64,000 bases of DNA, from positions 1 through 64,000 of the forward strand of contig JAHHIF010000001.1 in assembly GCA_019358875.1 (NCBI GenBank), read 5' to 3'. Shown piece after piece: positions 1 through 8,461 of this stretch. The stretch is from Symplocastrum torsivum CPER-KK1. GTDB taxonomy: Bacteria; Cyanobacteriota; Cyanobacteriia; Cyanobacteriales; Coleofasciculaceae. The notes under the pieces are model-generated. The model searched no databases. It saw nothing but the letters and a program-made list of their open reading frames with translations, and was not told the DNA's origin. A program made the translations under genes and the position numbers. Numbering within the stretch: position 1 is the stretch's first letter; each line of letters starts with the position of its first letter.

Positions 1-104
1 CAACAAGCACTTGAAAGAATTGAGCATCTCTCATCTCTAGACGGTTTCACTCCATTGAACTTGCCTGTGCTAGCCTTCGGTTCCACTAAATCATCCGCTT
101 GTGA

Positions 105-356
105 CACTCAAAGGGCGGAATGTGGGTATTAGGGCTATACCAGCAAATTTTGCAACGGGGAGAAATTGTCGCTGATAACAGTCTTGAGCAGTTGAAATTG
201 CAGCTATCTGGGTTAGTTGTCAAGCGCAATGGCTTTTTAAAGGTTTATAACCGCATTTATGAGGCAGTTTTTAATCAGAATTGGGTCAAACAAGAATTAG
301 CGTTGTTGCGTCCGTATGGAGAAGCGATCGCTGCTTGGTTAACCTACAAGGCTTAG
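105..356 (+). pseudogene. 3' remnant of an AAA-like (AAA_35) ATPase gene
   Basis: The open frame encodes about 80 residues. They match, from memory, the end of the ATPase region of the cyanobacterial AAA_35 proteins that usually continue into WD40 or CHASE2 modules. Recognisable stretches are LYQQILQRGEI, LSGLVVKRNG, VYNRIYEAVFNQNWV and LRPYGEAIAAWL. The frame is closed by a stop at 102-104 and ends abruptly after AIAAWLTYKA, where the family normally continues. The P-loop half is absent, so no activity is expected. The sequence runs straight into a second remnant in another frame at about 341, which points to a deletion junction. Identity rests on motif recall only. Confidence 0.55.
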
Positions 357-634
357 AACAAAGTTTGCAGCGGCAGATTGAAGCTAAGAAAATTGCAGGT
401 CCCGACACTCAGAAACTTTTGCAGAAGTATCGCAACTACGTGGTGGTTGTCCCTGTTCAAAGCCCCTATACTCTGCTAGAAGTGCGCCAGTATGTGAAGA
501 CGGCTTATTTGGCTGACTCGGAGTCAGGTGCCTACATTGACGCGGGTTCGTTTTCTGACCAATCCAGTGCTGAAAAGAGGGCTGAGGAATTGCGATCGCA
601 TGGCATAAAAGTACACGTCGTTGATTTCCAATAA
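341..634 (+). pseudogene. 3' remnant of a gene with a SPOR-like C-terminus
   Basis: This reading frame has no plausible start: its upstream part (281-340) is the off-frame end of the AAA-like remnant. The meaningful peptide begins around NLQGLEQSLQ and ends VHVVDFQ. The last 40 residues (AYIDAGSFSDQSSAEKRAEEL) look like a sporulation-related repeat, the peptidoglycan-binding fold found at the C-terminus of many envelope proteins. Before it comes a segment rich in V, Y and R that I cannot assign. It most likely is the tail of a larger secreted or membrane protein whose front was lost. The SPOR assignment is a motif-level guess. Confidence 0.4.
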
Positions 635-729
635 GGCTTAATCTAGAGCATTTTTTGAACAAGTTAATAGATAAACAGCAGCACTAGCCCTGAAACTGAG
701 CTTAAAACTGACGTTGACTCCTGAATTAA

Positions 730-1077
730 TTCATCAAAAATAGAATCTATGTGCTCGTCAAACTGCAATCGCGTCAACTATTATCCGAGGATTCAACAGC
801 TCTATTGCTCCAGATTATGACCGACTCTCCAACCGGACAGCAACGGCTCAAAGCTGGTTTACCGCCGGGTTGGTCGATCGCTCATAAGACTGGCACTGGA
901 GCGGATGTGCTAGGAATCGGCATCGCTGCCAATAATGTTGGTCTGATTAGTTCCCCAACCGGAAAGCGTATTGCGATTGCAGTATTCATTGCCGGTTCAA
1001 AAGCGCCTTTAGAGATGCGGGAAAAAGTAATGGCTGAAATTGCCTCGATGGTGGTCAAGGAATCTAATAATGAGTAA
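730..1077 (+). pseudogene. Truncated class A beta-lactamase / serine hydrolase
   Basis: About 115 residues match the C-terminal third of cyanobacterial class A beta-lactamase-like proteins. There is a conserved SPTGQQRLKAGLPPGW block, the KTG triad motif in AHKTGTG, and a final helix following IAVFIAGSK. The family is normally near 290-300 residues. The SxxK and SDN motifs that carry the catalytic serine and general base are missing, and an in-frame stop lies at 727-729. A GTG at 751 could be read as a start, but the product could not be a functional enzyme. It is the third consecutive gene tail in this corner of the window. Confidence 0.7.
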
Positions 1078-1160
1078 TATCGACAAACCCTGAATAGGCA
1101 GGTTCCACGATTAATTAAACCTTTCTCGTTTTGAGTTTGAGCGACGCTAACTAACAACTT

Positions 1161-1802
1161 TCAATCGCTTACATAGCGCCAGTTGTAACGATTCCACTCA
1201 CAAATCCCTTGGATTTCGTACTCGGTACCGTTGTCGAAACGGATGATACCGTTGTGGTAGGAGTCGCTACTATCTGATCCCTGAGAAAGCCTAACCACAG
1301 TGCAAGGAAACCACTCGCGGCTACAAGGTCCATTTTCTTGTACCCATTCCCAAAGGGCATTCGAGACTTCAATGCGATCGCCTACTTTCAACTTTAAGCC
1401 ATCCGATGAGGTTGCGGCTTCAAAGTACTGTGCTAAATGTACTGGCTTAACACGGTTGAGCCATTGAGGGCCATATTCATCACGGATGAATTGTACAGTT
1501 CCAGAGTTGCGATCGTGCAGCCAGTCATTTAGTAATTTAATTTTCCAAGGACGGTCGAGTTTTTCCTGTTCCTTCACAAACTGCAACAATGCCTGACGCT
1601 GTTCGGGCATCAGTTCGTCTAAAGGATTTGCTCCCTCACCTTCCTGGTTACCATTCGCCAATGATTTCAGTGATTCACGAGTCACTGATTCAGTAAAAAC
1701 TTGCAGTAAGATTTGCTTCTGCTGGTCAGTGAGAGGGCATAGTAACGCTTCACACTGAATAAAGGCTATTTGTAAGACGGCTTCTATCTCGTCTGGGTTC
1801 AT
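1161..1802 (-). CDS. Conserved hypothetical protein, 213 aa
   Basis: I do not recognise the family. The protein is soluble and acidic and has two parts. Residues 1-110 are helical and glutamine-rich (QALLQFVKEQEKLD). Residues 130-213 are rich in W, Y and G, with patterns such as VGDRIEVSNALWEWVQ and IIRFDNGTEYEIQG that look like a small beta-barrel binding domain. There is no signal peptide and no membrane segment. The start at 1802 is an ATG and no better one lies nearby. It is transcribed divergently from the secreted-protein gene beginning at 2096 and convergently with the beta-lactamase remnant. Confidence 0.7.
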   Translation of the reverse strand: MNPDEIEAVLQIAFIQCEALLCPLTDQQKQILLQVFTESVTRESLKSLANGNQEGEGANPLDELMPEQRQALLQFVKEQEKLDRPWKIKLLNDWLHDRNSGTVQFIRDEYGPQWLNRVKPVHLAQYFEAATSSDGLKLKVGDRIEVSNALWEWVQENGPCSREWFPCTVVRLSQGSDSSDSYHNGIIRFDNGTEYEIQGICEWNRYNWRYVSD

Positions 1803-2095
1803 GACACATCAAGTCAGCAGACTGGATTACCACTTTTGGCAGCAAGCAGGATCATTAACGAATTATATTCCCCATTCGTTGTCAATATTCAACTGTATGG
1901 TGGAGAACGGGGTGATGAGGGGATGGGGTGATGGCGTGAAAAACTCCAAAGTTCATGTGTATTGCCTCCCTATCTCGCTACATCCCTATTTCTGTGCGTA
2001 CCCAACATCCCATTCCCTAGCAAGGATGTTTACCTATGAATTCGCGGTAAGCTGAGGGTTGGAGTTATTGGTAATGTTAATTACTGGTGGGGTTT
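1803..2095. other. Divergent intergenic region, about 290 bp
   Basis: This space separates the divergent genes at 1802 and 2096 and should hold both promoters. It includes a run of G-rich GGTGATG/GGGATGG words at about 1908-1935. An 84-codon frame on the plus strand crosses it, but its composition is not protein-like and I treat it as chance. Confidence 0.4.
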
Positions 2096-2533
2096 ATGCG
2101 ATTTCGAGGCGGCTTGGCTACTATCGCGGTTTCCTGTCTCTTTTGGCTGGTGAGTTGGGTCTTTGCCCCAGCCGCCTTAGCGTTAATTCAGATTCAACTA
2201 TCAGACCTTTCTTACCATGAATGCCCACCAGAGTTGGCAGAAGGAACAGTATCATCGGGAGGTTCCAGCAGCGCCGCTAATTGCTTCCTCGTAACTGGGA
2301 AAGCCGAGAATAATTCTGGGAAAATGGTCGTCAATGCTGACATTTTTGGTCGCATCTACGATGCAAACAACAATTCAATTATGGAGAACCGCACTCGCCT
2401 GGGTTCGATTGATGTGGTGCCACCAGGCGTTAGCGATTTTGAGCTAAGGATTACTGTCCCAGCTAATCAATCAACGCCTCTGAAACTTGAGCAATTTAAA
2501 GCGTCAGGTTTTACAGGCAAGGTACGCCGATAA
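2096..2533 (+). CDS. Secreted FxLYD-type hypothetical protein
   Basis: A protein of 145 residues. The N-terminal 30 residues form a signal peptide (hydrophobic core AVSCLFWLVSWVFAPAALA). The mature part is a single beta-rich domain containing FLVTGKAENNSGKMV and DIFGRIYDANN. This matches the FxLYD/DUF3426-like pattern in which an extracytoplasmic immunoglobulin-like fold describes intra-chain contrasts. Two cysteines in the mature domain (one in YHECPPEL, one in ANCFLV) could form a disulfide. I chose the ATG at 2096, preceded by GGTGGGG; a GTG three codons upstream at 2087 is the alternative. The exact role is unknown; location is the periplasm or thylakoid lumen. Confidence 0.65.
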   Translation: MRFRGGLATIAVSCLFWLVSWVFAPAALALIQIQLSDLSYHECPPELAEGTVSSGGSSSAANCFLVTGKAENNSGKMVVNADIFGRIYDANNNSIMENRTRLGSIDVVPPGVSDFELRITVPANQSTPLKLEQFKASGFTGKVRR

Positions 2534-2622
2534 AGCGGGGTAAGTCGCTTAAATCGGCTTTTGGCTTCTTAGGGGTTTAGAGTAACTCAAATGTCCACTA
2601 GCTTCAGGATTGTGGTGAAGCT

Positions 2623-2883
2623 CTAGATGTTGCTGAATAGTCCAGCGACGACTTGCAGAACTAAAATTGCCAAGATTGGAGACAAATCTAGACCTCCTAT
2701 CGGCGGAATGAAGGAACGAAAAACATTGAGGTAGGGATCAGTGATTGGACTTAGGAAAGAAGCGATCTGATTCATCCAGCTGACCGTGGGAAACCAAGTC
2801 AACAGAATCCGGACGAAAATTAGAAGCAGATAGATTTGGAGAAAGTTGGCGAGACTGTTGGTCAGCAGTTCTGTGGCACTCAT
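2623..2883 (-). CDS. YggT family membrane protein
   Basis: An 86-residue protein with two hydrophobic helices (about 15-35 and 65-84). They flank the family signature: ILLTWFP followed by PITDPYLNVFRSFIPPIGG. Length and motif order agree with YggT/YlmG proteins (Pfam YGGT). In cyanobacteria and chloroplasts these have been linked to nucleoid or thylakoid organisation and to cytochrome b6 haem attachment (the CCB3 relative). No partner gene lies next to it. A single ATG start gives the expected length. Confidence 0.85.
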   Translation of the reverse strand: MSATELLTNSLANFLQIYLLLIFVRILLTWFPTVSWMNQIASFLSPITDPYLNVFRSFIPPIGGLDLSPILAILVLQVVAGLFSNI

Positions 2884-3027
2884 GGATTGAAACGCTTCCT
2901 TGCTAGTTTTTGTGACTGGTTAAGCCCTAGATGCCAGTTTAACGGATATCATCACGTTCCGGCTTACCCACTACGCCACATTTATAAGATTGGATAAGGG
3001 CAAGGGGGTGATAGTAAATTTCGCTAT

Positions 3028-3363
3028 TTACGGATCGAGCGATCGCTCTAAGTCTATCTCTTGAGCGTTGCCATTTACCGTACCGAGTTGTTGACGAACA
3101 TCGTCAATTGCCATATTCAGTTGGGCGATTTTATCTTCCAAACTGCGACGAGCAACTTCAATGCTGTCTTCTGCTTTTAGCTGGCGTTTTCTCTTTTTGA
3201 GAGGCTTTGCTTCTGAGCGGGTGGAGTTCAGCAAAGATGGCTCATTCTCATCACTGTCGTTATCTCGTTGACCAGCAACCAACGCGCCAATTAAGCCGCC
3301 TACCATGCCGCCTACTATTGCTCCAGCCAGAAATCCGCTTGTAAAACCCTCGCGCTGACTCAT
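3028..3363 (-). CDS. Glycine-zipper membrane-anchored hypothetical protein
   Basis: A 111-residue protein. A glycine-rich hydrophobic helix near the N-terminus (SGFLAGAIVGGMVGGLIGALVAG, about residues 9-31) is of the glycine-zipper/YtxH type. A basic linker follows (KPLKKRKRQLK). The C-terminal half is predicted coiled coil (RRSLEDKIAQLNMAIDDVRQQL). This layout is typical of small cyanobacterial membrane-tethered coiled-coil proteins. No enzymatic motif is present. It is encoded on the same strand as the yggT-like gene 145 bp further along, so co-transcription is possible. Confidence 0.7.
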   Translation of the reverse strand: MSQREGFTSGFLAGAIVGGMVGGLIGALVAGQRDNDSDENEPSLLNSTRSEAKPLKKRKRQLKAEDSIEVARRSLEDKIAQLNMAIDDVRQQLGTVNGNAQEIDLERSLDP

Positions 3364-3432
3364 CGTTTTCTCGTACCCTTGATTGTTTAAAAAGCAACTT
3401 TCCTCAAGATTAACGGTTGGTTGACCCTACTG

Positions 3433-3534
3433 CCACCCAGAAGGGAAGGAGGGAGATAGGGGAGATGAGGAAGATAGAGGAGATGGGGGCGTTGATGGAG
3501 TAATTTCTGCCCTACCTTCCCCGCCTTTCTCACC
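3433..3534. repeat. Purine-rich / pyrimidine-rich dispersed repeat
   Basis: About 58 purine-dominated bases (GGGAGATAGGGGAGATGAGG-like) are followed by a pyrimidine-rich arm (CCCTACCTTCCCCGCC). The element can fold on itself imperfectly. A 22-nt block at 3499-3520 recurs exactly inside the LOV kinase gene at 26994-27015, so this is a dispersed family. It lies just downstream of the upp stop codon. Confidence 0.6.
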
Positions 3535-3558
3535 TTGGTGAACCAATCGCGATTCGTG

Positions 3559-4209
3559 TCACGTTCCAAAACTGCGATCGCCTGCATCACCCAACCCAGG
3601 TACAATATATCCCTTGCTGTTCAGCCCCTCGTCAATCATCGCTGTGTAGACGGTCAAATTTGGATAATTTGCGCCGAGCTTTTGCAAAGCGGGAGGGGCT
3701 GCAACTACACTAATAATTCGCGTTAATGCCGGATTGACACCACGCTGAGTCAGTTCTGCTATTGCCATCATGATTGACCCTCCTGTTGCCAGCATCGGGT
3801 CAGTAATGATTACTCGCGTCTGGGGATTCAACTGCTCTGGTAATTTATTCAAATAACAACTTACTTCCAACGTTTCCTCATTCCGTACTAACCCAAGATG
3901 ATAAATAGACGCTAAAGGCAGCAAGGACTGTGCGCCGTCTAATAAGGCTAGTCCCGCTCGTAGAATTGGCACAACCACTAGCGGTATATCTGGATTCACC
4001 ATCGTAGCGGAGCAAGGAGCGAGGGGAGTCTGCACCATGATTTCCTCGGTGGGTAACCAGTCACGAATCGCTTCGTAGGTTAACCAGCGTCCCAATTCTT
4101 TCATTGCACTCTTGAAGATTGGTGGTGGCGTTGAGGCATCACGGGCGACACCTAGCCAGTGCTGAATCAGTGGATGTGGTGGGACATGGACACGCAGTTG
4201 GAGGGACAT
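3559..4209 (-). CDS. upp: Uracil phosphoribosyltransferase
   Basis: This enzyme converts uracil and PRPP to UMP plus pyrophosphate in pyrimidine salvage. Diagnostic motifs are present in order: PILRAGLALLDG; the PRPP-binding loop DPMLATGGS; and a C-terminal uracil-binding block with IDEGLN, GYIVPGLGDAGDR and a final FGT. From the ATG at 4209 the protein has 216 residues, close to the family norm of about 210-220. An ATG at 4275 would add 22 residues (including FRTSQPSSSRYE) that look untranslated. It stands alone on the minus strand. The dispersed repeat at 3433-3534 follows it and may act in 3' end formation. Confidence 0.93.
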   Translation of the reverse strand: MSLQLRVHVPPHPLIQHWLGVARDASTPPPIFKSAMKELGRWLTYEAIRDWLPTEEIMVQTPLAPCSATMVNPDIPLVVVPILRAGLALLDGAQSLLPLASIYHLGLVRNEETLEVSCYLNKLPEQLNPQTRVIITDPMLATGGSIMMAIAELTQRGVNPALTRIISVVAAPPALQKLGANYPNLTVYTAMIDEGLNSKGYIVPGLGDAGDRSFGT

Positions 4210-4520
4210 AAGAGGCTCATACCTTGAGGATGACGGCTGGGAAGTCCTGAACCATAATAGCTGAGTTCGATACAAGCCTCCAAGGTTGTGCTGCGATCGC
4301 CTACTTATTGCAAATCTTTTTTATTAGTATTGACATAGATTTTCAACAAGGATATATTAATTTTCAGTGTTCTCCTCTCATTAAGGATCGGCAGGTGGGA
4401 CTGGTAAGCCAAGGCATTCTAGTTCCCACTTTCTTTTTTTAAGGAGCATCAATAGCGCTTGGTTGAGCAAGAAACGCTACACTCAAATTCATTAAGTACT
4501 TCTTTTAAAACGACTGATTC

Positions 4521-6071
4521 ATGCTTGCTGCATCCCAACCTCAATCATTTAGCGATCACTTAAATCCCCTTGATGAGACATTAGTATTTGATGTTATTGT
4601 TATTGGTTCTGGCATTGGGGGGCTGGTAACAGCAACTCAACTGGCAGCAAAGGGCGCAAACGTCCTAGTCCTAGAGCGTTACCTAATTCCTGGTGGTAGT
4701 GCAGGATACTTTGAACGCGAAGGCTATCGATTTGATGTTGGCGCATCAATGATTTTTGGATTTGGCACTCAAGGAACGACGAATCTGCTCACAAAGGCAC
4801 TTGAAGCTGTGAATGTCAGCGTGGAAACAGTGCGAGATCCAGTGCAGATTCACTATCATCTCCCATCCGGTTTAGAGCTGAAAGTTCACCAAGATTATGA
4901 GAAGTTCTTGCAAGAACTGACAGCCTACTTTCCTCACGAACGGGAGGGAATTCGCAAATTTTACGACGAATGCTGGAAGGTGTTTAACTGCCTGAATGCA
5001 ATGGAGTTACTGTCTTTGGAAGAACCCCGCTACCTGACGCGGGTATTTTTCCAGCATCCCTTCGCTTGTCTAGGTTTAGTAAAGTACCTACCTCAAAATG
5101 CAGGTGATATTGCTCGCAAGTATATCAGTGACCCCCAACTCCTACAGTTTATTGATATGGAATGCTACTGCTGGTCAGTAGTACCTGCTGATAAGACACC
5201 GATGATTAATGCTGGGATGGTGTTTTCTGACCGACATTACGGCGGAATTAACTATCCTAAAGGTGGAGTTGGGCAAATTGCCCAAAAGTTGGTGGAGGGA
5301 CTGGAGAAAGCTGGGGGACAGATTCGCTACAAAGCCAGAGTAACAAAGATTTTGACAGAAAAGGGAAAAGCCGTAGCTGTGCAACTAGCAGATGGCAAAG
5401 TCTATCGGGCAAAGCGGATTGTTTCTAATGCTACTCGCTGGGATACGTTCGAGAAGTTGCTGCCACCTGAGGAGATGCCAATATCTGAGAAGAAGTGGCG
5501 TAAGCGTTACCAGAAGTCACCGAGTTTCTTGAGTTTGCACTTAGGAGTTAAGGCAGATGTCTTGCCAGCAGGTACAGAGTGTCATCATATTTTGCTGGAA
5601 GATTGGCAGAAGATGGAGGAAGCGGAGGGAACAATTTTTGTCTCAATCCCAACGCTGCTTGACCCAGACTTAGCGCCAGAGGGTTATCATATTGTTCATA
5701 CATTTACGCCGAGTTGGATTGACGATTGGCAGGATTTGTCTGCTAGTGACTATGAGCAGAAGAAGGAAGAATCTGCATGGCGGATTATTGACCGACTAGA
5801 GAAGATTTTTCCCGGCTTAGATGCCGGGTTAGACTTCATGGAAGTGGGGACTGCCCGTAGTCATCGGCGGTTTTTAGGACGTGAGGATGGTACCTATGGC
5901 CCAATTCCGCAGCGTAAGTTGATGGGGTTGTTGGGGATGCCATTTAATAGAACCGCTGTACCAGGATTGTACTGTGTTGGTGATAGTACGTTTCCAGGGC
6001 AGGGGTTAAATGCAGTAGCCTTTTCCGGGTTTGCTTGTGCCCATCGGGTAGGAGTAGATTTGGGGTTGTAG
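4521..6071 (+). CDS. crtH: Prolycopene / carotene cis-trans isomerase
   Basis: A 516-residue FAD-dependent protein of the CrtISO/CrtH group. It isomerises poly-cis carotenes made by the zeta-carotene desaturases to all-trans lycopene, at the membrane. The dinucleotide-binding motif [11 protein letters not shown] sits at 25-35 with an acidic end of strand 2 (VLERY). The C-terminal FAD motif reads [33 protein letters not shown] in the middle is characteristic of CrtISO rather than of the desaturase CrtI. No other carotenoid gene is adjacent, which is normal in cyanobacteria. About 300 bp of AT-rich leader with a run of T lies upstream. Confidence 0.9.
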   Translation: MLAASQPQSFSDHLNPLDETLVFDVIVIGSGIGGLVTATQLAAKGANVLVLERYLIPGGSAGYFEREGYRFDVGASMIFGFGTQGTTNLLTKALEAVNVSVETVRDPVQIHYHLPSGLELKVHQDYEKFLQELTAYFPHEREGIRKFYDECWKVFNCLNAMELLSLEEPRYLTRVFFQHPFACLGLVKYLPQNAGDIARKYISDPQLLQFIDMECYCWSVVPADKTPMINAGMVFSDRHYGGINYPKGGVGQIAQKLVEGLEKAGGQIRYKARVTKILTEKGKAVAVQLADGKVYRAKRIVSNATRWDTFEKLLPPEEMPISEKKWRKRYQKSPSFLSLHLGVKADVLPAGTECHHILLEDWQKMEEAEGTIFVSIPTLLDPDLAPEGYHIVHTFTPSWIDDWQDLSASDYEQKKEESAWRIIDRLEKIFPGLDAGLDFMEVGTARSHRRFLGREDGTYGPIPQRKLMGLLGMPFNRTAVPGLYCVGDSTFPGQGLNAVAFSGFACAHRVGVDLGL

Positions 6072-6182
6072 GTAACTGAGTGGAAGGCGATCGCATTTTC
6101 ATCATGACTAAGATATCGCTTTCATCGCCGTGTACGGCTACTCAACCAAAATTGTAAGCGTACTCTAACAACTCCAGCCGAT

Positions 6183-7001
6183 TCACTTCAAAGTGATAAA
6201 AAACAGCGGGGCACATCTTTCTAGGGGAATTCCTGCATCAATTTGCTCTGCGCTGAATGCACAGGCACTAGTTGCTGGTAAGGAAATCAGTTCTATTTTG
6301 TCAAGTCGTTGTAAACGCTGGAGTGTCTTGTCTAACTCTTCCCTTGATAAAATTAGTTCTAACCTCTCACGTAGATGAAAAATTGGCAGACGGTTATTTG
6401 TTGCGAGTTGTGTATCTAATTCACGAATTGTCAGTAAAATCTTATCATCACTAACTGGTTGCGTTGTCATAGATACGGGTGGCGAAACTTCATAGAAAGA
6501 TTCCCGTAAAAACTGGAGGTAATTACTCATCAAATCCAGGCTGACAACTAAATTTTTGTCTTTAGAAGTGTACTCATATTGCAGATACTCCTTACCTCGC
6601 TCTGTCAGCCAGACTTCTTTAATCTTTTTGTGCTTTGGCTTTACCTGAATTAAATTCCGATTCGCTAAGCTTTGAATAACTGTCTGTTGCTCCTCAACAG
6701 GAATGTCAGTTTCTTGGGGTGTCATCGCACCTTTGGCACAGGCCTTCAGTATTTTGAGTTCCTGCTCCGTCAAAGGTAAGTCATCTGAGTCTTGCTTCAG
6801 TAAAAACTTACCGGGAGCAGCAATCTTAAATTTAGTAATTTCGTAGGTAAAAATGAGAAAACCGCGATCGCCCAAGTTGCGGCAAATTTCCTCTTGCTCA
6901 GGAATTGAGATTTTAGACTCAGGCTTAATTTCAACCAGAGGTGCCTTGTATCCTTCAAATTCCAACAACTTTAAGATAAACTTTAACTCAAGAATTTCCA
7001 T
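6183..7001 (-). CDS. Hypothetical protein with winged-helix-like segment
   Basis: A 272-residue soluble protein, not assigned to a named family. Residues about 75-145 look like a winged-helix module: LTEQELKILKACAKG, then a second helix, a recognition-like helix QSLANRNLIQVKP and a wing ending WLTERGKEYLQ. The C-terminal third has another helical repeat (REELDKTLQRLQRLDKIELI), so two DNA-binding-like modules are possible. The ATG at 7001 follows GGTGAAGGTGAGGAT and is preferred over the TTG at 7019. A transcriptional regulator or cyanobacterial structural protein are both possible; the context does not help. Confidence 0.6.
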   Translation of the reverse strand: MEILELKFILKLLEFEGYKAPLVEIKPESKISIPEQEEICRNLGDRGFLIFTYEITKFKIAAPGKFLLKQDSDDLPLTEQELKILKACAKGAMTPQETDIPVEEQQTVIQSLANRNLIQVKPKHKKIKEVWLTERGKEYLQYEYTSKDKNLVVSLDLMSNYLQFLRESFYEVSPPVSMTTQPVSDDKILLTIRELDTQLATNNRLPIFHLRERLELILSREELDKTLQRLQRLDKIELISLPATSACAFSAEQIDAGIPLERCAPLFFITLK

Positions 7002-7379
7002 ATCCTCACCTTCACCCAAAGAGGCAGCAATAATTTAAATTAATCTGGCAATTTAATCTTTTAAAATCGTTCCAATGATATTTGACCTGACATCTTCCCT
7101 CTTATCTGTCAGGTAATAAATTCACTTCTCCTAGCCCAAGCCCTACTACATAGAATCGAATATAGTTTCAGTTTCTCTAGCAGTCTTCTCTAGGAGTTAA
7201 GAGATTGAGTTTTTTAGGGACTCGATTTCAAAAGTCACAGATTTGTGACAGAATATAACCTTAATCAATTTGTATGTAAATAACTTCTAATTATTTATAG
7301 ATATCTATTCCTTCCAAAAGAGGGATGCTTTTTCCTGTAAATCTACTCTTAGCTCAAGAAAGCTCTTAAAGTTGTTTAA
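7002..7379. other. Intergenic region with two inverted repeats
   Basis: No gene is seen. Two palindromic patches stand out. ACCTGACA/TGTCAGGT lies at 7085-7092 and 7107-7114, with a 14-nt spacer. GTCACA-gatt-TGTGAC lies at 7234-7249, an operator-like dyad. The first is near the start of the minus-strand gene ending at 7001 and may regulate it. No known regulator consensus is matched with confidence. Confidence 0.4.
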
Positions 7380-8339
7380 TCATTCCTTCTTTGTAAACTT
7401 CAGTTTAACTAATTTACCTATCGTTCTTGGCACTCCATACAACTTACTAAAGAAAAGATTCCAAAAATAACCATATTGAGGGAAATACTTTGCTAATAGT
7501 ACATCAGAGATAACGTGAAATCTCGGAGGTTTTAGAGAAGGATTTTTATCAATGTATCTAACTTGTTCGGGTTTCGGCATCCAGTGCCCGATGATTAGAT
7601 CTTTTTGATAAAACTTCGCTTGAATAAATAACCCTAATAATCGATCAAACCCTGTTGAAGGTATCCAGGTAATAGCTCCCATTACTTTAGTCGCTTGGGA
7701 AAGCTCAGGAAGTGCTTGCTGGACTAGTTCAGTTCTCCAAATAATATTGTTAAAGTTTTCAAAATGATACCCTTGATTATCTCTTCTTTCTAGAAAAGGG
7801 AAAATGAGATAGCGGCTATCAAAGTGTTTATCTAAAGGAGCAATCGGAACTTCTAATAATCCCTTATAGTTTCCCTGTTGGTAAGGATAAGGGTTTTCCG
7901 GTGTCTTTTGGTCTACCTCTAGTTGATTGACATCGGGTATAGTATCCCAATGCCTTTTGATTCGTGCTTCATCAGAGATGTCTATAACCGCTTTTTGCAA
8001 CCGGAGTATCCAACTCTCAGGAAATCTCTTAAAGTATTCTTGCGTCAAGTTGCAGACTTCAGGATGGACAAAATCATCATCATCTAGTGCTAGAACATAA
8101 TCACCCTCGGCATTGAGTAATCCGACAAACCTTTGCATCATCTCGCCTTTGTAGGGACTGGTTAAAACTTTTATTCTCGAATCCTTAATTACTTTAGCTC
8201 TGACATGAGGAGGATAAACTAAAATAAATTGGACATTACCTTGAATCTTTAACAGATTATCTAACCAATAATCACTAAAGTTTCCTAAGGTAGGAGTAAC
8301 AATAGATAGAGTTATTTTCTTATGATTGTTGGAATTCAT
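7380..8339 (-). CDS. GT-A fold glycosyltransferase (family 2-like)
   Basis: A 319-residue protein beginning with the GT-A nucleotide-binding strand (LSIVTPTLGNFSDYWL). A metal-binding acidic cluster LDDDD lies at 85-89, where family 2 enzymes carry DxD. There is no membrane segment, so it is a cytoplasmic sugar transferase of unknown donor and acceptor. The composition is AT-rich relative to the two neighbouring glycosyltransferases, which may indicate transfer. It is divergent from the GT4 gene that starts at 8462; 122 bp separate them and should contain both promoters. Surface polysaccharide or glycan decoration is the likely pathway. Confidence 0.75.
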   Translation of the reverse strand: MNSNNHKKITLSIVTPTLGNFSDYWLDNLLKIQGNVQFILVYPPHVRAKVIKDSRIKVLTSPYKGEMMQRFVGLLNAEGDYVLALDDDDFVHPEVCNLTQEYFKRFPESWILRLQKAVIDISDEARIKRHWDTIPDVNQLEVDQKTPENPYPYQQGNYKGLLEVPIAPLDKHFDSRYLIFPFLERRDNQGYHFENFNNIIWRTELVQQALPELSQATKVMGAITWIPSTGFDRLLGLFIQAKFYQKDLIIGHWMPKPEQVRYIDKNPSLKPPRFHVISDVLLAKYFPQYGYFWNLFFSKLYGVPRTIGKLVKLKFTKKE

Positions 8340-8461
8340 AAAGTTGCATTTTGTTAAAATAATTTCTTGAATTTGGTAATACCCTTTACTTATTTTAAGT
8401 TCTCTTTGAGCCAGACGAACCCTCTCAATTTCAATAATTAAAGTATTTCCTAGGAATCTTT

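Noticed and set aside
1801..2055. 84-codon plus-strand frame between the divergent genes
   Set aside because: Composition is not protein-like, it covers promoter space, and it has no ribosome-binding site or family.
7234..7249. GTCACA-gatt-TGTGAC as a CRP-type cAMP receptor site
   Set aside because: Half-site orientation is reversed relative to TGTGA-N6-TCACA.
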